Part shown: positions 43,136 to 51,403 of the stretch, piece after piece | How positions within the stretch are numbered: the first letter of the stretch is position 1 | How the letters are laid out: each line of letters begins with the position of its first letter | Source: AP-15 sp035538335 | GTDB taxonomy: Bacteria; Pseudomonadota; Alphaproteobacteria; ATCC43930; CGMCC-115725 | NCBI GenBank assembly: GCA_035538335.1 | Contig: DATLKN010000014.1 | Coordinates: 62,001 to 126,000 of the forward strand | Direction: 5' to 3' | Length of the DNA stretch: 64,000 bases | Made by a program: the position numbers and the translations under genes | The notes under the pieces: model-generated | What the model was told of the DNA's origin: nothing | What the model saw: the letters and a program-made list of their open reading frames with translations, nothing else | Database searches by the model: none

Positions 43136-43753
43136 TCAGAGGCCGCCCGCTTCGGCGATGAACTCGGCGACCCGGCCGGCGCCCTCGCCGGTCTTCAGGT
43201 TGGTGAACAGGAAAGGCCGCCCGCCGCGCATTTTCCGGGCGTCGCGCTCCATCACCTCGAGGCTGGCGCCGACTACCGGCGCCAGATCGATCTTGTTGAT
43301 GACGAGCAGGTCCGAGCGGGTGATGCCGGGGCCCCCCTTGCGCGGGATCTTGTCGCCCGCCGCGACATCGATGACGTAGACCGTCAGATCGGCCAGCTCG
43401 GGCGAAAAGGTCGCCGCGAGATTGTCGCCGCCCGACTCGATCAGCACCAGGTCGAGGCGCGGGAAGGCGCGCGTCAATTCGGCGATGGCGGCGAGGTTGA
43501 TCGAAGCGTCCTCGCGGATCGCTGTGTGCGGGCAGCCGCCGGTCTCGACGCCGCGGATGCGCTCGGACGGCAGCGCGCCGCTCTTCGTCAAGAATTCCGC
43601 GTCCTCTTTCGTATAAATGTCGTTAGTGATCGCCGCCACTTCCCAACGCCCGCGCATGCGCTTGCACAGGTAATCCATCAGCGCCGTCTTGCCGGAGCCG
43701 ACCGGCCCGCCGATCCCGACCCGCAAGGGCCCGCGCGCGTCCTTTTCGCTCAT
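43136..43753 (-). CDS. ureG: Urease accessory GTPase UreG
   Basis: SIMIBI-class GTPase delivering nickel to apo-urease with UreF, UreD and UreE. The P-loop is GGPVGSGKTALMD, the CPH nickel motif is in VETGGCPHTAIRED, and the G-motifs ESGGDNLAATF and NKIDLAP are present. The 205-aa length is normal. Its ATG overlaps the ureF stop by 4 nt, so it is translationally coupled at the end of the ureDABCEFG operon. Confidence 0.97.
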   Translation of the reverse strand: MSEKDARGPLRVGIGGPVGSGKTALMDYLCKRMRGRWEVAAITNDIYTKEDAEFLTKSGALPSERIRGVETGGCPHTAIREDASINLAAIAELTRAFPRLDLVLIESGGDNLAATFSPELADLTVYVIDVAAGDKIPRKGGPGITRSDLLVINKIDLAPVVGASLEVMERDARKMRGGRPFLFTNLKTGEGAGRVAEFIAEAGGL

Positions 43754-44589
43754 GAGCGGAAGAGCCTCGAATATTGCGTCTCGTGAGCCATCGAGGCGAG
43801 CTCGACGGCAAAGGCGGCGGCGCCGAACTCATCCTCGCCGCGCTCGATCGCGCTTGCCGCAGCGGCGGCGATCGCCGGTTCGAGAGCGGCCAGGATGCGC
43901 TGGCCGTCGGTCTGGCCGACGACGCCGAGGCGCAGCGCGGCCGAGACGAGGTTCGCCGCCATCGCTTCGAGAAAGCCGAGGAGCGCGTCGTCGAGCGCGA
44001 CGCCGGCCGCACCCGCCGCAGCCCCGAAAGCGGCGGCATAGGCGACGGGCTCGCCGGCGAGCGCGGCGGCGCAGCGCTCGATAAAGGGTATCGGCCAGGC
44101 GGCGCACAGTTGCGCGAGAAAAGCCTCGCCCGGCGCCGTCGCTTCGAGCGCCATCTCGGCGGTGGCGCGGAAGGCCACGCCGCAACGGTTGACCTCGATC
44201 AGCGCGGCGAGATCGCCGGCCGCGGCGGCGCGGTATGCGCGGGCGAGGATATCGGCGTCGAGGCGGCCGCCGCCGAAGACGAGGATCGCCTCGATCCAGC
44301 TTTCGAGCGAGGCGCGGTCGGCGATGCGGCCGTCGGCGGCGGCGGCTTCGAGCCCGTGCGAGTAGCTGTAGGCGCCGACCGGAAACCCCGGCGACAGCCA
44401 GGCGAGCAGGCGATAGAGCGCGCCCTTGGTACGGCTAGCGCATTCCCGTGCAGCTTGCGGCGCCGGTGCCGGCCCCTCACCCTCCCGCTGACGCGGGTCC
44501 CTCCCTCTCCCCGCGGCCGCGGGGAGAGGGCTGGGGTGAGGGGCGGGCACGCGCGCCTGTGCGACCCGGTCGGAAGCCGCTCTAGTCAT
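43750..44589 (-). CDS. ureF: Urease accessory protein UreF with a repeat-encoded N-terminal segment
   Basis: All-alpha activation-complex protein that links UreD to UreG. The UreF core begins at about residue 53 with LYRLLAWLSPGFPVGAYSYSHGLE and runs to the C-terminus. The ATG at 44589 overlaps the ureE stop by 8 nt, as expected for the original coupled start. Between them lies a family E palindrome (44472-44544) read in frame as a Pro/Arg/Gly-rich stretch near residues 16-39 (HPSPLPAAAGRGRDPRQ). I find no credible start after the repeat, so the protein seems to carry the insertion; alternatively a non-standard start is used. 279 aa against about 225-230 normally. Confidence 0.88.
   Translation of the reverse strand: MTRAASDRVAQARVPAPHPSPLPAAAGRGRDPRQREGEGPAPAPQAARECASRTKGALYRLLAWLSPGFPVGAYSYSHGLEAAAADGRIADRASLESWIEAILVFGGGRLDADILARAYRAAAAGDLAALIEVNRCGVAFRATAEMALEATAPGEAFLAQLCAAWPIPFIERCAAALAGEPVAYAAAFGAAAGAAGVALDDALLGFLEAMAANLVSAALRLGVVGQTDGQRILAALEPAIAAAAASAIERGEDEFGAAAFAVELASMAHETQYSRLFRS
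44472..44544. repeat. Family E palindrome inside the ureF 5' end
   Basis: CCCCTCACCCTCCCGCTGAC on one side and GGAGAGGGCTGGGGTGAGGG on the other, enclosing CTCTCCCCGCGGCCGCGGGG. The reading frame passes through it without a stop. Confidence 0.75.
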
Positions 44590-45028
44590 GCGCATGGCCG
44601 GCATAGGCGCCGATCTCCGGGTCGAAGGGCGCCTCGACGGCCGTGATCTTGCCGCCGAGCCCGGCCACCATCTCGGCGACGACGTGATCGGCGCGGATGC
44701 GCAAGCACTCGCCCGCGACCTGCAGCGGCAGGTGCCGGTTGCCGAGATGCCAGGCGATGCGCAAGAGGCTCTGCGGGTCGGCGGCGGCGATCTCGTACAA
44801 GGGCTCGGGAGCGGCATGCACGCGGATGAAGCCGCCGCCGGCCAGCTCGAGCCCGTCGCCATCGGCCATGTGCTGCACGCGCGGCAGATCGAGAAAAAAG
44901 GCTTCGCCCGAATCGGCGACGAGCCGCATGCGCCGGCGATGCCGGTCGAGAAAGGCGAGCGTCACCCTATCGACCGCCGCCTCGTCCGGCCAATGCCCGC
45001 GCCCGTGTATCGCGATCGCCCGCCGCAT
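44582..45028 (-). CDS. ureE: Urease accessory nickel chaperone UreE
   Basis: Metallochaperone of 148 aa that donates nickel to UreG. The N-terminal peptide-binding domain (residues 1-70) and the C-terminal metal domain with LGNRHLPLQV, the conserved metal His in that motif, and RIRADHVVAEM are present. The C-terminal His-rich tail is short (AYAGHAHD), suggesting modest nickel storage. The ATG lies directly behind a family A repeat arm whose GGTGAA may act as ribosome-binding site. Its stop overlaps the ureF start by 8 nt. Confidence 0.93.
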   Translation of the reverse strand: MRRAIAIHGRGHWPDEAAVDRVTLAFLDRHRRRMRLVADSGEAFFLDLPRVQHMADGDGLELAGGGFIRVHAAPEPLYEIAAADPQSLLRIAWHLGNRHLPLQVAGECLRIRADHVVAEMVAGLGGKITAVEAPFDPEIGAYAGHAHD

Positions 45029-45034
45029 TTCAAA

Positions 45035-45125
45035 TTCACCACAGAGACGGCGAGGATAACGTCATTGCGAGCGCAGCGAAGCAATCTCGTCGAGATTGCT
45101 TCGTCGCTGCGCTCCTCGCAATGAC
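45035..45125. repeat. Family A arm plus family B palindrome between ureC and ureE
   Basis: TTCACCACAGAGACGG at 45035-45050 is one arm of family A. A complete family B element follows at 45061-45125 (GTCATTGCGAGCGCAGCGAA and inverse). Together they fill the 107-nt gap in the operon. Confidence 0.85.
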
Positions 45126-45135
45126 ACTACCTTCA

Positions 45136-46845
45136 TTAGTAAAGGAAATAGCGCTGTGCGAGCGGCAGCACGGTGGCCGGCTCGCAGGTGAGGAGCGCGC
45201 CGTCGGCGCGCACCTCGTAGGTTTCGGGATCGACCTCGATTCTGGGCGTCGCCGAATTCAATACCATGCGGCTCTTGTCGATGGCCCGGATGCCGCGCGC
45301 CGGCAATATGGTGCGCGCGAGGCCGAGAGTTTGCGGCAGCCCGCGCTCGAGCGCGGCGCTCGGCAGAAAAGTGACGCACGAGGCCGACAGCGCCCGCCCG
45401 AAGGAGCCGAACATCGGCCGGTAATGCACCGGCTGCGGCGTCGGGATCGAGGCGTTGGGGTCGCCCATCAAGGCCGCCGCGATCATCCCCGATTTCAACA
45501 CCATGTCGGGCTTGACGGCGAAGAACGCCGGCGACCAGAGGACGAGGTCGGCGAGCTTGCCGACCTCGGCCGAGCCGATGTGCTCCGCGAGCCCGTGCGT
45601 CAGCGCCGGGTTGATCGTGTATTTCGCGACATAGCGGCGGACCCGGAAATTGTCGGCCCGCTCATTGTCTTCGGGCAGCGGGCCGCGCTGGCGCTTCATC
45701 TTGTCGGCGGTCTGCCAGGTGCGGATGATCACTTCGCCGACCCGGCCCATCGCCTGGCTGTCGGATGACATCATGCTGAAGGCGCCGAGATCGTGCAGGA
45801 TGTCCTCGGCGGCGATCGTCTCGCGGCGGATGCGAGATTCGGCGAAGGCCACGTCCTCGGGGATGCGCGGGTCGAGATGATGGCACACCATCAGCATGTC
45901 GAGATGCTCGTCGATGGTGTTCTGCGTGTAGGGCCGCGTCGGGTTGGTCGAGGACGGGAGCACATTCGGCAAACCGCACAATTTGATGATGTCGGGGGCG
46001 TGCCCGCCGCCCGCGCCTTCGGTGTGAAAGGCGTGGATGTTGCGGCCCTTGAAGGCGGCGATCGTGTCCTCGACGAAGCCTGATTCGTTGAGCGTGTCGC
46101 TGTGCAAGGCGACGGCGATGTCGAGCCGTTCGGCAACCGAGAGACAGCAATCGATCGCCGCCGGGGTCGAGCCCCAATCCTCGTGCAATTTGAGGCCGCA
46201 GGCGCCGGCCTCGACCATCTCGACAAGCGCCTTCGGGTCGGACGCGTTGCCCTTGCCGAAGAGCCCGATATTGACCGGCAGCCCCTCCATCGCCTGCAGC
46301 ATGCGGGCGAGATGCCACGGCCCCGGCGTGCAGGTCGTCGCGGCCGTGCCGGCGGCGGGCCCGGTGCCGCCGCCGAGCATCGTCGTGACGCCGCTGTCGA
46401 GCGCCTCCTCGGCCAGTTGCGGCGAGATCCAGTGGATGTGCGAGTCGATGCCGCCGGCGGTGACGATCTTGTTCTCGCCGGCAATCGCTTCGGTGCCCGG
46501 GCCGATGACGATATCGACGCCGGGCTGGATGTCGGGATTGCCGGCCTTGCCGATGCCGCAGATGCGGCCGTCGCGGATGCCGATATCGGCCTTGACGATC
46601 CCCCAGTGATCAAGAATGACGGCGTTGGTTATGACCGTATCGACGGCGCCCTCGGCGCGGCTCTTCTGCGACTGCCCCATGCCGTCGCGGATGACCTTGC
46701 CGCCGCCGAATTTCACTTCCTCGCCGTAGATCGTGCGGTCGCTCTCGATCTCGATGACGAGCTCGGTGTCGGCGAGGCGCAGCCGGTCCCCCGTCGTCGG
46801 CCCGAACATCGCAGCATAGGCGGCGCGGGAAAGCGAATTCGCCAT
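45136..46845 (-). CDS. ureC: Urease subunit alpha (catalytic)
   Basis: Nickel amidohydrolase hydrolysing urea to ammonia and carbamate. All active-site elements are seen: the metal His pair in GGIDSHIHWISP, the carbamylated Lys in CGLKLHEDWG, ligands in ALHSDTLNE and FHTEGAGGGHAPD, the flap HHLD (CHHLDP), and the later Asp in MMSSDSQAMG. Starting at ATG 46845 (MANSLSRAAYAAMFGPT) the product is 569 aa, the usual size; the longer frame upstream is repeat-derived. It is flanked by repeats on both sides within the operon. Confidence 0.97.
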   Translation of the reverse strand: MANSLSRAAYAAMFGPTTGDRLRLADTELVIEIESDRTIYGEEVKFGGGKVIRDGMGQSQKSRAEGAVDTVITNAVILDHWGIVKADIGIRDGRICGIGKAGNPDIQPGVDIVIGPGTEAIAGENKIVTAGGIDSHIHWISPQLAEEALDSGVTTMLGGGTGPAAGTAATTCTPGPWHLARMLQAMEGLPVNIGLFGKGNASDPKALVEMVEAGACGLKLHEDWGSTPAAIDCCLSVAERLDIAVALHSDTLNESGFVEDTIAAFKGRNIHAFHTEGAGGGHAPDIIKLCGLPNVLPSSTNPTRPYTQNTIDEHLDMLMVCHHLDPRIPEDVAFAESRIRRETIAAEDILHDLGAFSMMSSDSQAMGRVGEVIIRTWQTADKMKRQRGPLPEDNERADNFRVRRYVAKYTINPALTHGLAEHIGSAEVGKLADLVLWSPAFFAVKPDMVLKSGMIAAALMGDPNASIPTPQPVHYRPMFGSFGRALSASCVTFLPSAALERGLPQTLGLARTILPARGIRAIDKSRMVLNSATPRIEVDPETYEVRADGALLTCEPATVLPLAQRYFLY

Positions 46846-46865
46846 GTCAGGCCCCTCGGGACCCG

Positions 46866-46911
46866 CCCCCTCCCTGACCCTCCCCCGCTCGCGGGGGAGG
46901 GAATGGCGGGG
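46866..46911. repeat. Family E palindrome between ureB and ureC
   Basis: CCCCCTCCCTGACCCTCCCC and its inverse GCGGGGGAGGGAATGGCGGG, in the 118-nt gap between ureB and ureC. Confidence 0.75.
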
Positions 46912-46963
46912 ATAGCCGGTGGGGGGAGAGGCGGAAATCCGAGAGCGACATTCGCATATCCCC

Positions 46964-47269
46964 TCACAAAGGGCCGTTGAGCTTGCCCTGGAAGCCCGTG
47001 ACGCGCCGGTCGCCGGCATAGGCGACGAGCCGCACCTCGCGGCTCTGCCCGGGCTCGAAACGGGTCGCGGTGCCGGCCGGGATGTCGAGGCGGAAGCCCC
47101 TCGCCTGCTCGCGGTCGAATTGGAGCGCGGCGTTCGCCTCGTAGAAATGATAGTGCGAACCGACCTGGATCGGCCGGTCGCCGGTATTGGCGACCGTCAG
47201 CGTGACGGTCGGGCGACCGGCGTTCATTTCTATATCGCCCGTTAAGGGCAAGATCTCGCCGGGGATCAT
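46964..47269 (-). CDS. ureB: Urease subunit beta
   Basis: Structural 101-aa beta subunit of the (alpha-beta-gamma)3 urease. It begins MIPGEILPLTGDIEMN, with the family motifs VANTGDRPIQVGSHYHFYE, ARGFRLDIPAGTATRFEPG and REVRLVAYAGDR. The start at 47269 is the family norm; the frame upstream is a translatable family B repeat. Separate ureA and ureB genes follow the common proteobacterial arrangement. Confidence 0.97.
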   Translation of the reverse strand: MIPGEILPLTGDIEMNAGRPTVTLTVANTGDRPIQVGSHYHFYEANAALQFDREQARGFRLDIPAGTATRFEPGQSREVRLVAYAGDRRVTGFQGKLNGPL

Positions 47270-47287
47270 CGGCCGCGCCGGCCGGTC

Positions 47288-47356
47288 GTCATTGCGAGCG
47301 CAGCGAAGCAATCTCGCCGCCCCGGATTGCTTCGTCGCTTCGCTCCTCGCAATGAC
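47288..47356. repeat. Family B palindrome between ureA and ureB
   Basis: GTCATTGCGAGCGCAGCGAA at the left and GCTTCGCTCCTCGCAATGAC at the right, 69 bp, filling most of the 97-nt gap. Confidence 0.85.
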
Positions 47357-47366
47357 ATATTGGGCC

Positions 47367-47669
47367 TCACCTTATCGGTTGGTGGACGGTGACGAGCTTG
47401 GTGCCGTCGGGGAAGGTCGCCTCGACCTGGATGTCGTGGATCATCTCGGGGACGCCCTCCATGACCTGGTCGCGGCGCAGCACCGTGGCGCCGTCGCGCA
47501 TCAATTCGGCGACCGTCCTGCCGTCGCGCGCGCCTTCGAGGAGGTAGTCGGTGATCAGCGCCACCGCCTCGGGATGGTTCAGCTTGACGCCGCGCCGCAA
47601 TCGCCGTTCGGCGACCATCGCGGCGACCGAGATCAAGAGCTTGTCCTTTTCCCGCGGCGTCAGGTTCAT
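47367..47669 (-). CDS. ureA: Urease subunit gamma
   Basis: Structural 100-aa gamma subunit. MNLTPREKDKLLISVAAMVA opens the protein, followed by RRGVKLNHPEAVALITDYLLEGARDG, MEGVPEMIHDIQVEATFPDG and the ending TKLVTVHQPIR, all diagnostic. A strong GAGGAGG ribosome-binding site is found before ATG 47669. It begins 25 nt after the ureD stop in the operon ureDABCEFG. Confidence 0.98.
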   Translation of the reverse strand: MNLTPREKDKLLISVAAMVAERRLRRGVKLNHPEAVALITDYLLEGARDGRTVAELMRDGATVLRRDQVMEGVPEMIHDIQVEATFPDGTKLVTVHQPIR

Positions 47670-47694
47670 TGTTCCTCCTCGGAGAGGGCACGCA

Positions 47695-48591
47695 TCAAAC
47701 GTGCCAAAGGCGCGGCAGCTGCCGCGGCAATCCCATCGCAGCGGCGCGTAAATAACAAGCGAGATCGGCATAGGCGCGGCGCAGCAGGAGGGCGTCGTGC
47801 GAGAGCCACCGCGCGATGAGGAGCCCCGCGACGAGCGTCGCCCCGGCGGTGAGCCCCGGCGCGGCGGTTTCGGCCTGGACCGCGCGCGCGCCGTCGACGA
47901 GCGCCGCCGCGTCACCCTGCGGCGCCGCCAGCACGAGCGTGGCGAACGCCGCCGCGCCGGCGAAGCCGGCCGGGTGCGCGACGATCCTTTCGACATCGGA
48001 ACCGAGATGGAGCGCCTCGCCCCAGACGAGACGCCCTTCCCGCCTCACTTCGACGATGTCGCGCAACAGCCCCGCCGTGAACCGCTCGCCGCGCGCGCGG
48101 CGGCCGAAGACGGTGATGCTGCCGCCGAGAAAGCCGGCGCCAGAGCGGAGATCGACGGTGGTGCGGCGCTTGAGCCGGGCGCCCTCGAAAAGGATCGTCT
48201 CCGGCGGCAGGAATTCGAGCGCGCCGCCCTCCTCGATCGAGAGATGCTGCTCGACCTCTACGGTCCCGCCCGCCGAGCGGTAGATTTTTTCCGCCGCGGC
48301 CGCGGTGACATGCGCCGCGGCGTCTTGCCCGACGCGGACGTCGATCGCGATGCGGTCGCCGGCGACCAGCCCGCCGGAGGTCGTGGCGATGACGGCGAAT
48401 GCCGGCTCGCCCGGCTCCGGGGTCGGAAAGAGGACGCGCAGCGGGTTGCGCTGATCAAGGTGCGACAGGCGGGTTACGCCGCCCGAGCAAGTGAAGCCAA
48501 TTTCGGCGCGCCCCCACCCTAACCCTCCCCCGCATGCGGGGGAGGGAATCGAGGGGGCAGCACGGGGCGAGGGAGCGGCTCGCGTATTCAA
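47695..48591 (-). CDS. ureD: Urease accessory protein UreD (UreH)
   Basis: Scaffold protein that binds apo-urease and recruits UreF and UreG. Core motifs run from GVTRLSHLDQRNPLRVLFP through ATTSGGLVAGDRIAIDV, AAEKIYRS and LEFLPPETILFEGARL to the C-terminal LRAAAMGLPRQLPRLW. No ATG or GTG lies near the expected start. The best candidate is a TTG at 48591 that overlaps the stop of the upstream gamma-glutamyltransferase-like gene (TTGA), giving 298 aa. Residues of about 11-27 are then encoded by a family E repeat (48511-48560; PSIPSPACGGGLGWG). The true start is uncertain. Confidence 0.88.
   Translation of the reverse strand: MNTRAAPSPRAAPSIPSPACGGGLGWGRAEIGFTCSGGVTRLSHLDQRNPLRVLFPTPEPGEPAFAVIATTSGGLVAGDRIAIDVRVGQDAAAHVTAAAAEKIYRSAGGTVEVEQHLSIEEGGALEFLPPETILFEGARLKRRTTVDLRSGAGFLGGSITVFGRRARGERFTAGLLRDIVEVRREGRLVWGEALHLGSDVERIVAHPAGFAGAAAFATLVLAAPQGDAAALVDGARAVQAETAAPGLTAGATLVAGLLIARWLSHDALLLRRAYADLACYLRAAAMGLPRQLPRLWHV
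48511..48560. repeat. Family E palindrome inside the ureD 5' end
   Basis: CCCCCACCCTAACCCTCCCC and inverse GCGGGGGAGGGAATCGAGGG (48511-48560). It is nearly identical to the copy at 41574-41621 and is read in frame in the predicted UreD N-terminus. Confidence 0.8.
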
Positions 48592-50168
48592 TAGCCGAGC
48601 GCGAGGCCGTCCTTGCGCGGCTCGGAGCCGCCGACGAAGACGCCCCGCTGCCAATCGATCCAGATCGCCTGGCAGCCGCCAAGCGGCAGCGACGTCCACT
48701 CGACCTGATGGCCGCGCCTCGCCAGATCGGCGAAGATCGCCTCGCCGTTCGAGGGCTCGACCTGCAGGACGCCCTGATAGGCGAAGACGCGCGGCGCCTC
48801 GGCAGATTGCTGCGGGTCGAGGCCGCAGTCGAGGAAGCGGTGCAGAAAGGTGGCGTGCCCGACCGCCTGATACTGTCCGCCCATGACGCCGAACGGCATG
48901 ACGGCGCGGCCATCCTTGACGAGCATGCCGGGAATGAGGGTGTGGAACGGGCGCTTTTTCGGCGCGATCGCGTTCGGGTGGCCGGGGATCGTGCGAAAGC
49001 CGCTGCCGCGGTTGTGCAGGATGACGCCGCTTTCCGGCCCGACGATGCCGGTGCCGAAGGAGGAGAACAGCGAGTTGATGAACGACACCGCGTTGCCGTC
49101 GCGGTCGACGACGCACATGTAGATCGTGTCCTTGTGCTCGATGCCGTCCCAATGCTGCGGCGGCAGGGCGCGGTCGAGGCGGATGTCGCGGCGGGTGCGC
49201 TCGGCCCATTCCGGCGACAGGTATTTCTCGACATCGACTTTCGTGAAGTCCGGGTCACCGATCCGCGTATCGCGGATGTGATAGGCGGCCTTCGTCGCCT
49301 CGGCGATCAGATGCAGCCGGTCGGCCTCGCTGAAACCCTCGCCGCCGAGCGCATAGCCTTCGAGCGTCTTCAAGATCATCAGCGCTGTCAGCCCCTGATT
49401 GGCCGGCGGGCATTCATAGACCTCCCAGCCGCGATAGGAGGCGTGGATCGGCTCAACCCACTGCGAGCGCTGCGCCGCGAAATCCGCCTCCTCGTGCAGG
49501 CCACCCAATTCCTTCAAGCGGTTGACGAGGTCGCGCGCGATGGCGCCCTCGTAGAAACCGGCGCGGCCCTCGCGGCCGATATGGCGCAGCGTCCGGGCGA
49601 GCGCCGGGTTGCGCCAGATGTCGCCGGCTTTCGGCGCATGGCCGTCCTTCAGCATCAGCCGCGCGGCGTAGGGGTCGCGCAGTTTGTCCTCGTTGCGCGC
49701 CCAGTCGTGCGCGACGCGCGGGGTCACGACATAGCCGTCCTCGGCCGCCTTCGCTGCCGGCTCCAGCAGGTCGGCGAGCGGCTTCGCGCCGTGCTCGCGA
49801 TTGAGTAGGCACCAGGCGTCGATCGCCCCCGGCACCGTCACCGCATGCGGCGTCTGGACCTCGATCTGCCGCATCTGCCGCTCGGCGTACCATTCGACAT
49901 GCGCCTTCGCCGGGGCGCGGCCGGCGCCCGAGAGCGCGATCGGCAGCGCGCCTTTCTTCGAATAGAGCACGAAGCAGTCGCCGCCGATCCCGGTCGATTG
50001 CGGCTCGACGACGCACTGCATGGCGACCGCCGCGATCGCCGCATCGACCGCGTTGCCCCCGGCGCGCAGGATGTCGAGCGCGGTCAAGGTGGCGAGCGGG
50101 TGCGAGGTCGCGGCCATGCCGTTCGCCGCCATTGCCGCGGAGCGGCCCGGAACATTGAAATCGCGCAT
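48588..50168 (-). CDS. Gamma-glutamyltransferase-like Ntn-hydrolase (copy 1)
   Basis: Member of the gamma-glutamyltranspeptidase family, which autocleaves before a catalytic Thr. The predicted nucleophile is in HKDTIYMCVVDRDGNAVSF, and GSGFRTIPGHPNAIAPKKRPFHTLIP and FGVMGGQYQAVGH are the conserved small-subunit motifs. The 526-aa protein has no signal peptide (MRDFNVPGRSAAMAANGMAA), so it is probably cytoplasmic, unlike E. coli Ggt. Such proteins include glutathione hydrolases and cephalosporin acylases; the substrate is open. It directly precedes and overlaps ureD, which suggests cotranscription with urease. Confidence 0.87.
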   Translation of the reverse strand: MRDFNVPGRSAAMAANGMAATSHPLATLTALDILRAGGNAVDAAIAAVAMQCVVEPQSTGIGGDCFVLYSKKGALPIALSGAGRAPAKAHVEWYAERQMRQIEVQTPHAVTVPGAIDAWCLLNREHGAKPLADLLEPAAKAAEDGYVVTPRVAHDWARNEDKLRDPYAARLMLKDGHAPKAGDIWRNPALARTLRHIGREGRAGFYEGAIARDLVNRLKELGGLHEEADFAAQRSQWVEPIHASYRGWEVYECPPANQGLTALMILKTLEGYALGGEGFSEADRLHLIAEATKAAYHIRDTRIGDPDFTKVDVEKYLSPEWAERTRRDIRLDRALPPQHWDGIEHKDTIYMCVVDRDGNAVSFINSLFSSFGTGIVGPESGVILHNRGSGFRTIPGHPNAIAPKKRPFHTLIPGMLVKDGRAVMPFGVMGGQYQAVGHATFLHRFLDCGLDPQQSAEAPRVFAYQGVLQVEPSNGEAIFADLARRGHQVEWTSLPLGGCQAIWIDWQRGVFVGGSEPRKDGLALGY

Positions 50169-50276
50169 ACCAATCCTCTGAAAAAAACTGCTTGGGGCCG
50201 TGCCTCTAACCCGTTAGTCATGCACCGCCGCCGTTGCGGGGTCAATTCGTCACGCGAGGGTACAGGCCGAGGGATC

Positions 50277-51329
50277 ATGGACGGTACGTTGCAGTTTCCG
50301 GTCGCGAGCCCGCCGCAGCCGGGCGAGACGATCGCGATCGCGCCCGGCATCTGGTGGCTGCGGATGCCGCTCCCCTTCGCCCTCGACCACATCAACCTGT
50401 GGCTGATCGAGGACGGCCCGCAATGGACCATCGTCGATTGCGGCTACACCTCGGACGAGACGAAGGGCGCCTGGGAACGAATCTTCGCCGAGCGGCTCGA
50501 CGGCAGGCGGGTCGGCCGGATCATCGCGACGCACTACCATCCCGACCATATGGGCCTCGCGCACTGGCTCACCGAGCGCTGGCAGGCGCCGTTGTGGACG
50601 AGCGAGAAGGAGTGGCTGTGCGCGCGCCTCTTCAGCCTCGAGGACGGGCCGGACGCGACGGCGATCCGCACCGGCTTCGCGCGCGAGGCGGGGCTCGACG
50701 CGGCGGCGAGCGAGGCTTTCGCGGTGCGCCACCGGAACTACCGCCGCGGCGTGCCGGCGGTGCCGGTCACCTATCACCGCATCGGCGACGGCACGGCGTT
50801 CGAGGCCGGCGGGCGCGAATGGCGGGTCATCGTCGGCGAAGGCCACGCGCCGGAGCACGCCTGCCTCTACTGCGCCGAGGCGGGCCTGCTGATCGCCGGC
50901 GACCAGATCCTGCCGAAGATCTCGCCGAACATCAGCGTCCAGGCGCACGAGCCCGACGGCGACCCGCTCGCCCGCTATCTTGCTTCGCTCGGCAAGCTCG
51001 GCCGCGCGATTCCCGACGGGACGCTGGTGCTGCCCTCGCACAATTTGCCGTTCTACGGGGCGGCGCGGCGCATCGCCGAGCTAGAGGCGCATCACCGCGC
51101 GCGCTGCGCGGAGGTGCTCGCCGCCTGCGCCCGGCCGCACACCGCCGCCGAGCTGATGCCGGTCCTCTTCCGCCGCCGGCTCGATGCGCACCAGACCGGC
51201 TTCGCGCTCGGCGAGGCGCTGGCGCATCTGCACTATCTGATGGGCCGGGGCGAGATCGTGCGCACGCTCGCGCCGGACGGCGTCGCGCGCTTCAGCCGCA
51301 GCGCGCGCGCTCTGGCCGTAGCCGATTGA
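50277..51329 (+). CDS. Metallo-beta-lactamase-fold hydrolase
   Basis: Zn-dependent hydrolase of the MBL superfamily, 350 aa. Metal motifs: HYHPDHMG (about residues 86-93), His in GEGHAPEHACLY, Asp in IAGDQILPKISP and His in LPSHNLPFYG. The C-terminal 80 residues form a helical winged-helix-like extension (TAAELMPVLFRRRLDAHQTGF, then GRGEIVRTLAPDGVARF) seen in LACTB2-like family members. Substrate is unknown; thioesters or nucleic acids are possible. ATG 50277 has GAGGG close upstream. It is divergent from the gamma-glutamyltransferase gene and just ahead of the binding-protein pair. Confidence 0.85.
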   Translation: MDGTLQFPVASPPQPGETIAIAPGIWWLRMPLPFALDHINLWLIEDGPQWTIVDCGYTSDETKGAWERIFAERLDGRRVGRIIATHYHPDHMGLAHWLTERWQAPLWTSEKEWLCARLFSLEDGPDATAIRTGFAREAGLDAAASEAFAVRHRNYRRGVPAVPVTYHRIGDGTAFEAGGREWRVIVGEGHAPEHACLYCAEAGLLIAGDQILPKISPNISVQAHEPDGDPLARYLASLGKLGRAIPDGTLVLPSHNLPFYGAARRIAELEAHHRARCAEVLAACARPHTAAELMPVLFRRRLDAHQTGFALGEALAHLHYLMGRGEIVRTLAPDGVARFSRSARALAVAD

Positions 51330-51403
51330 TTATGCGAAAGTAGCGCGGCGAAAGGCGTTCAGAAGGCGCGAAAGCGCCGGGACGACAGAGGGAGGGGAGA
51401 CGC

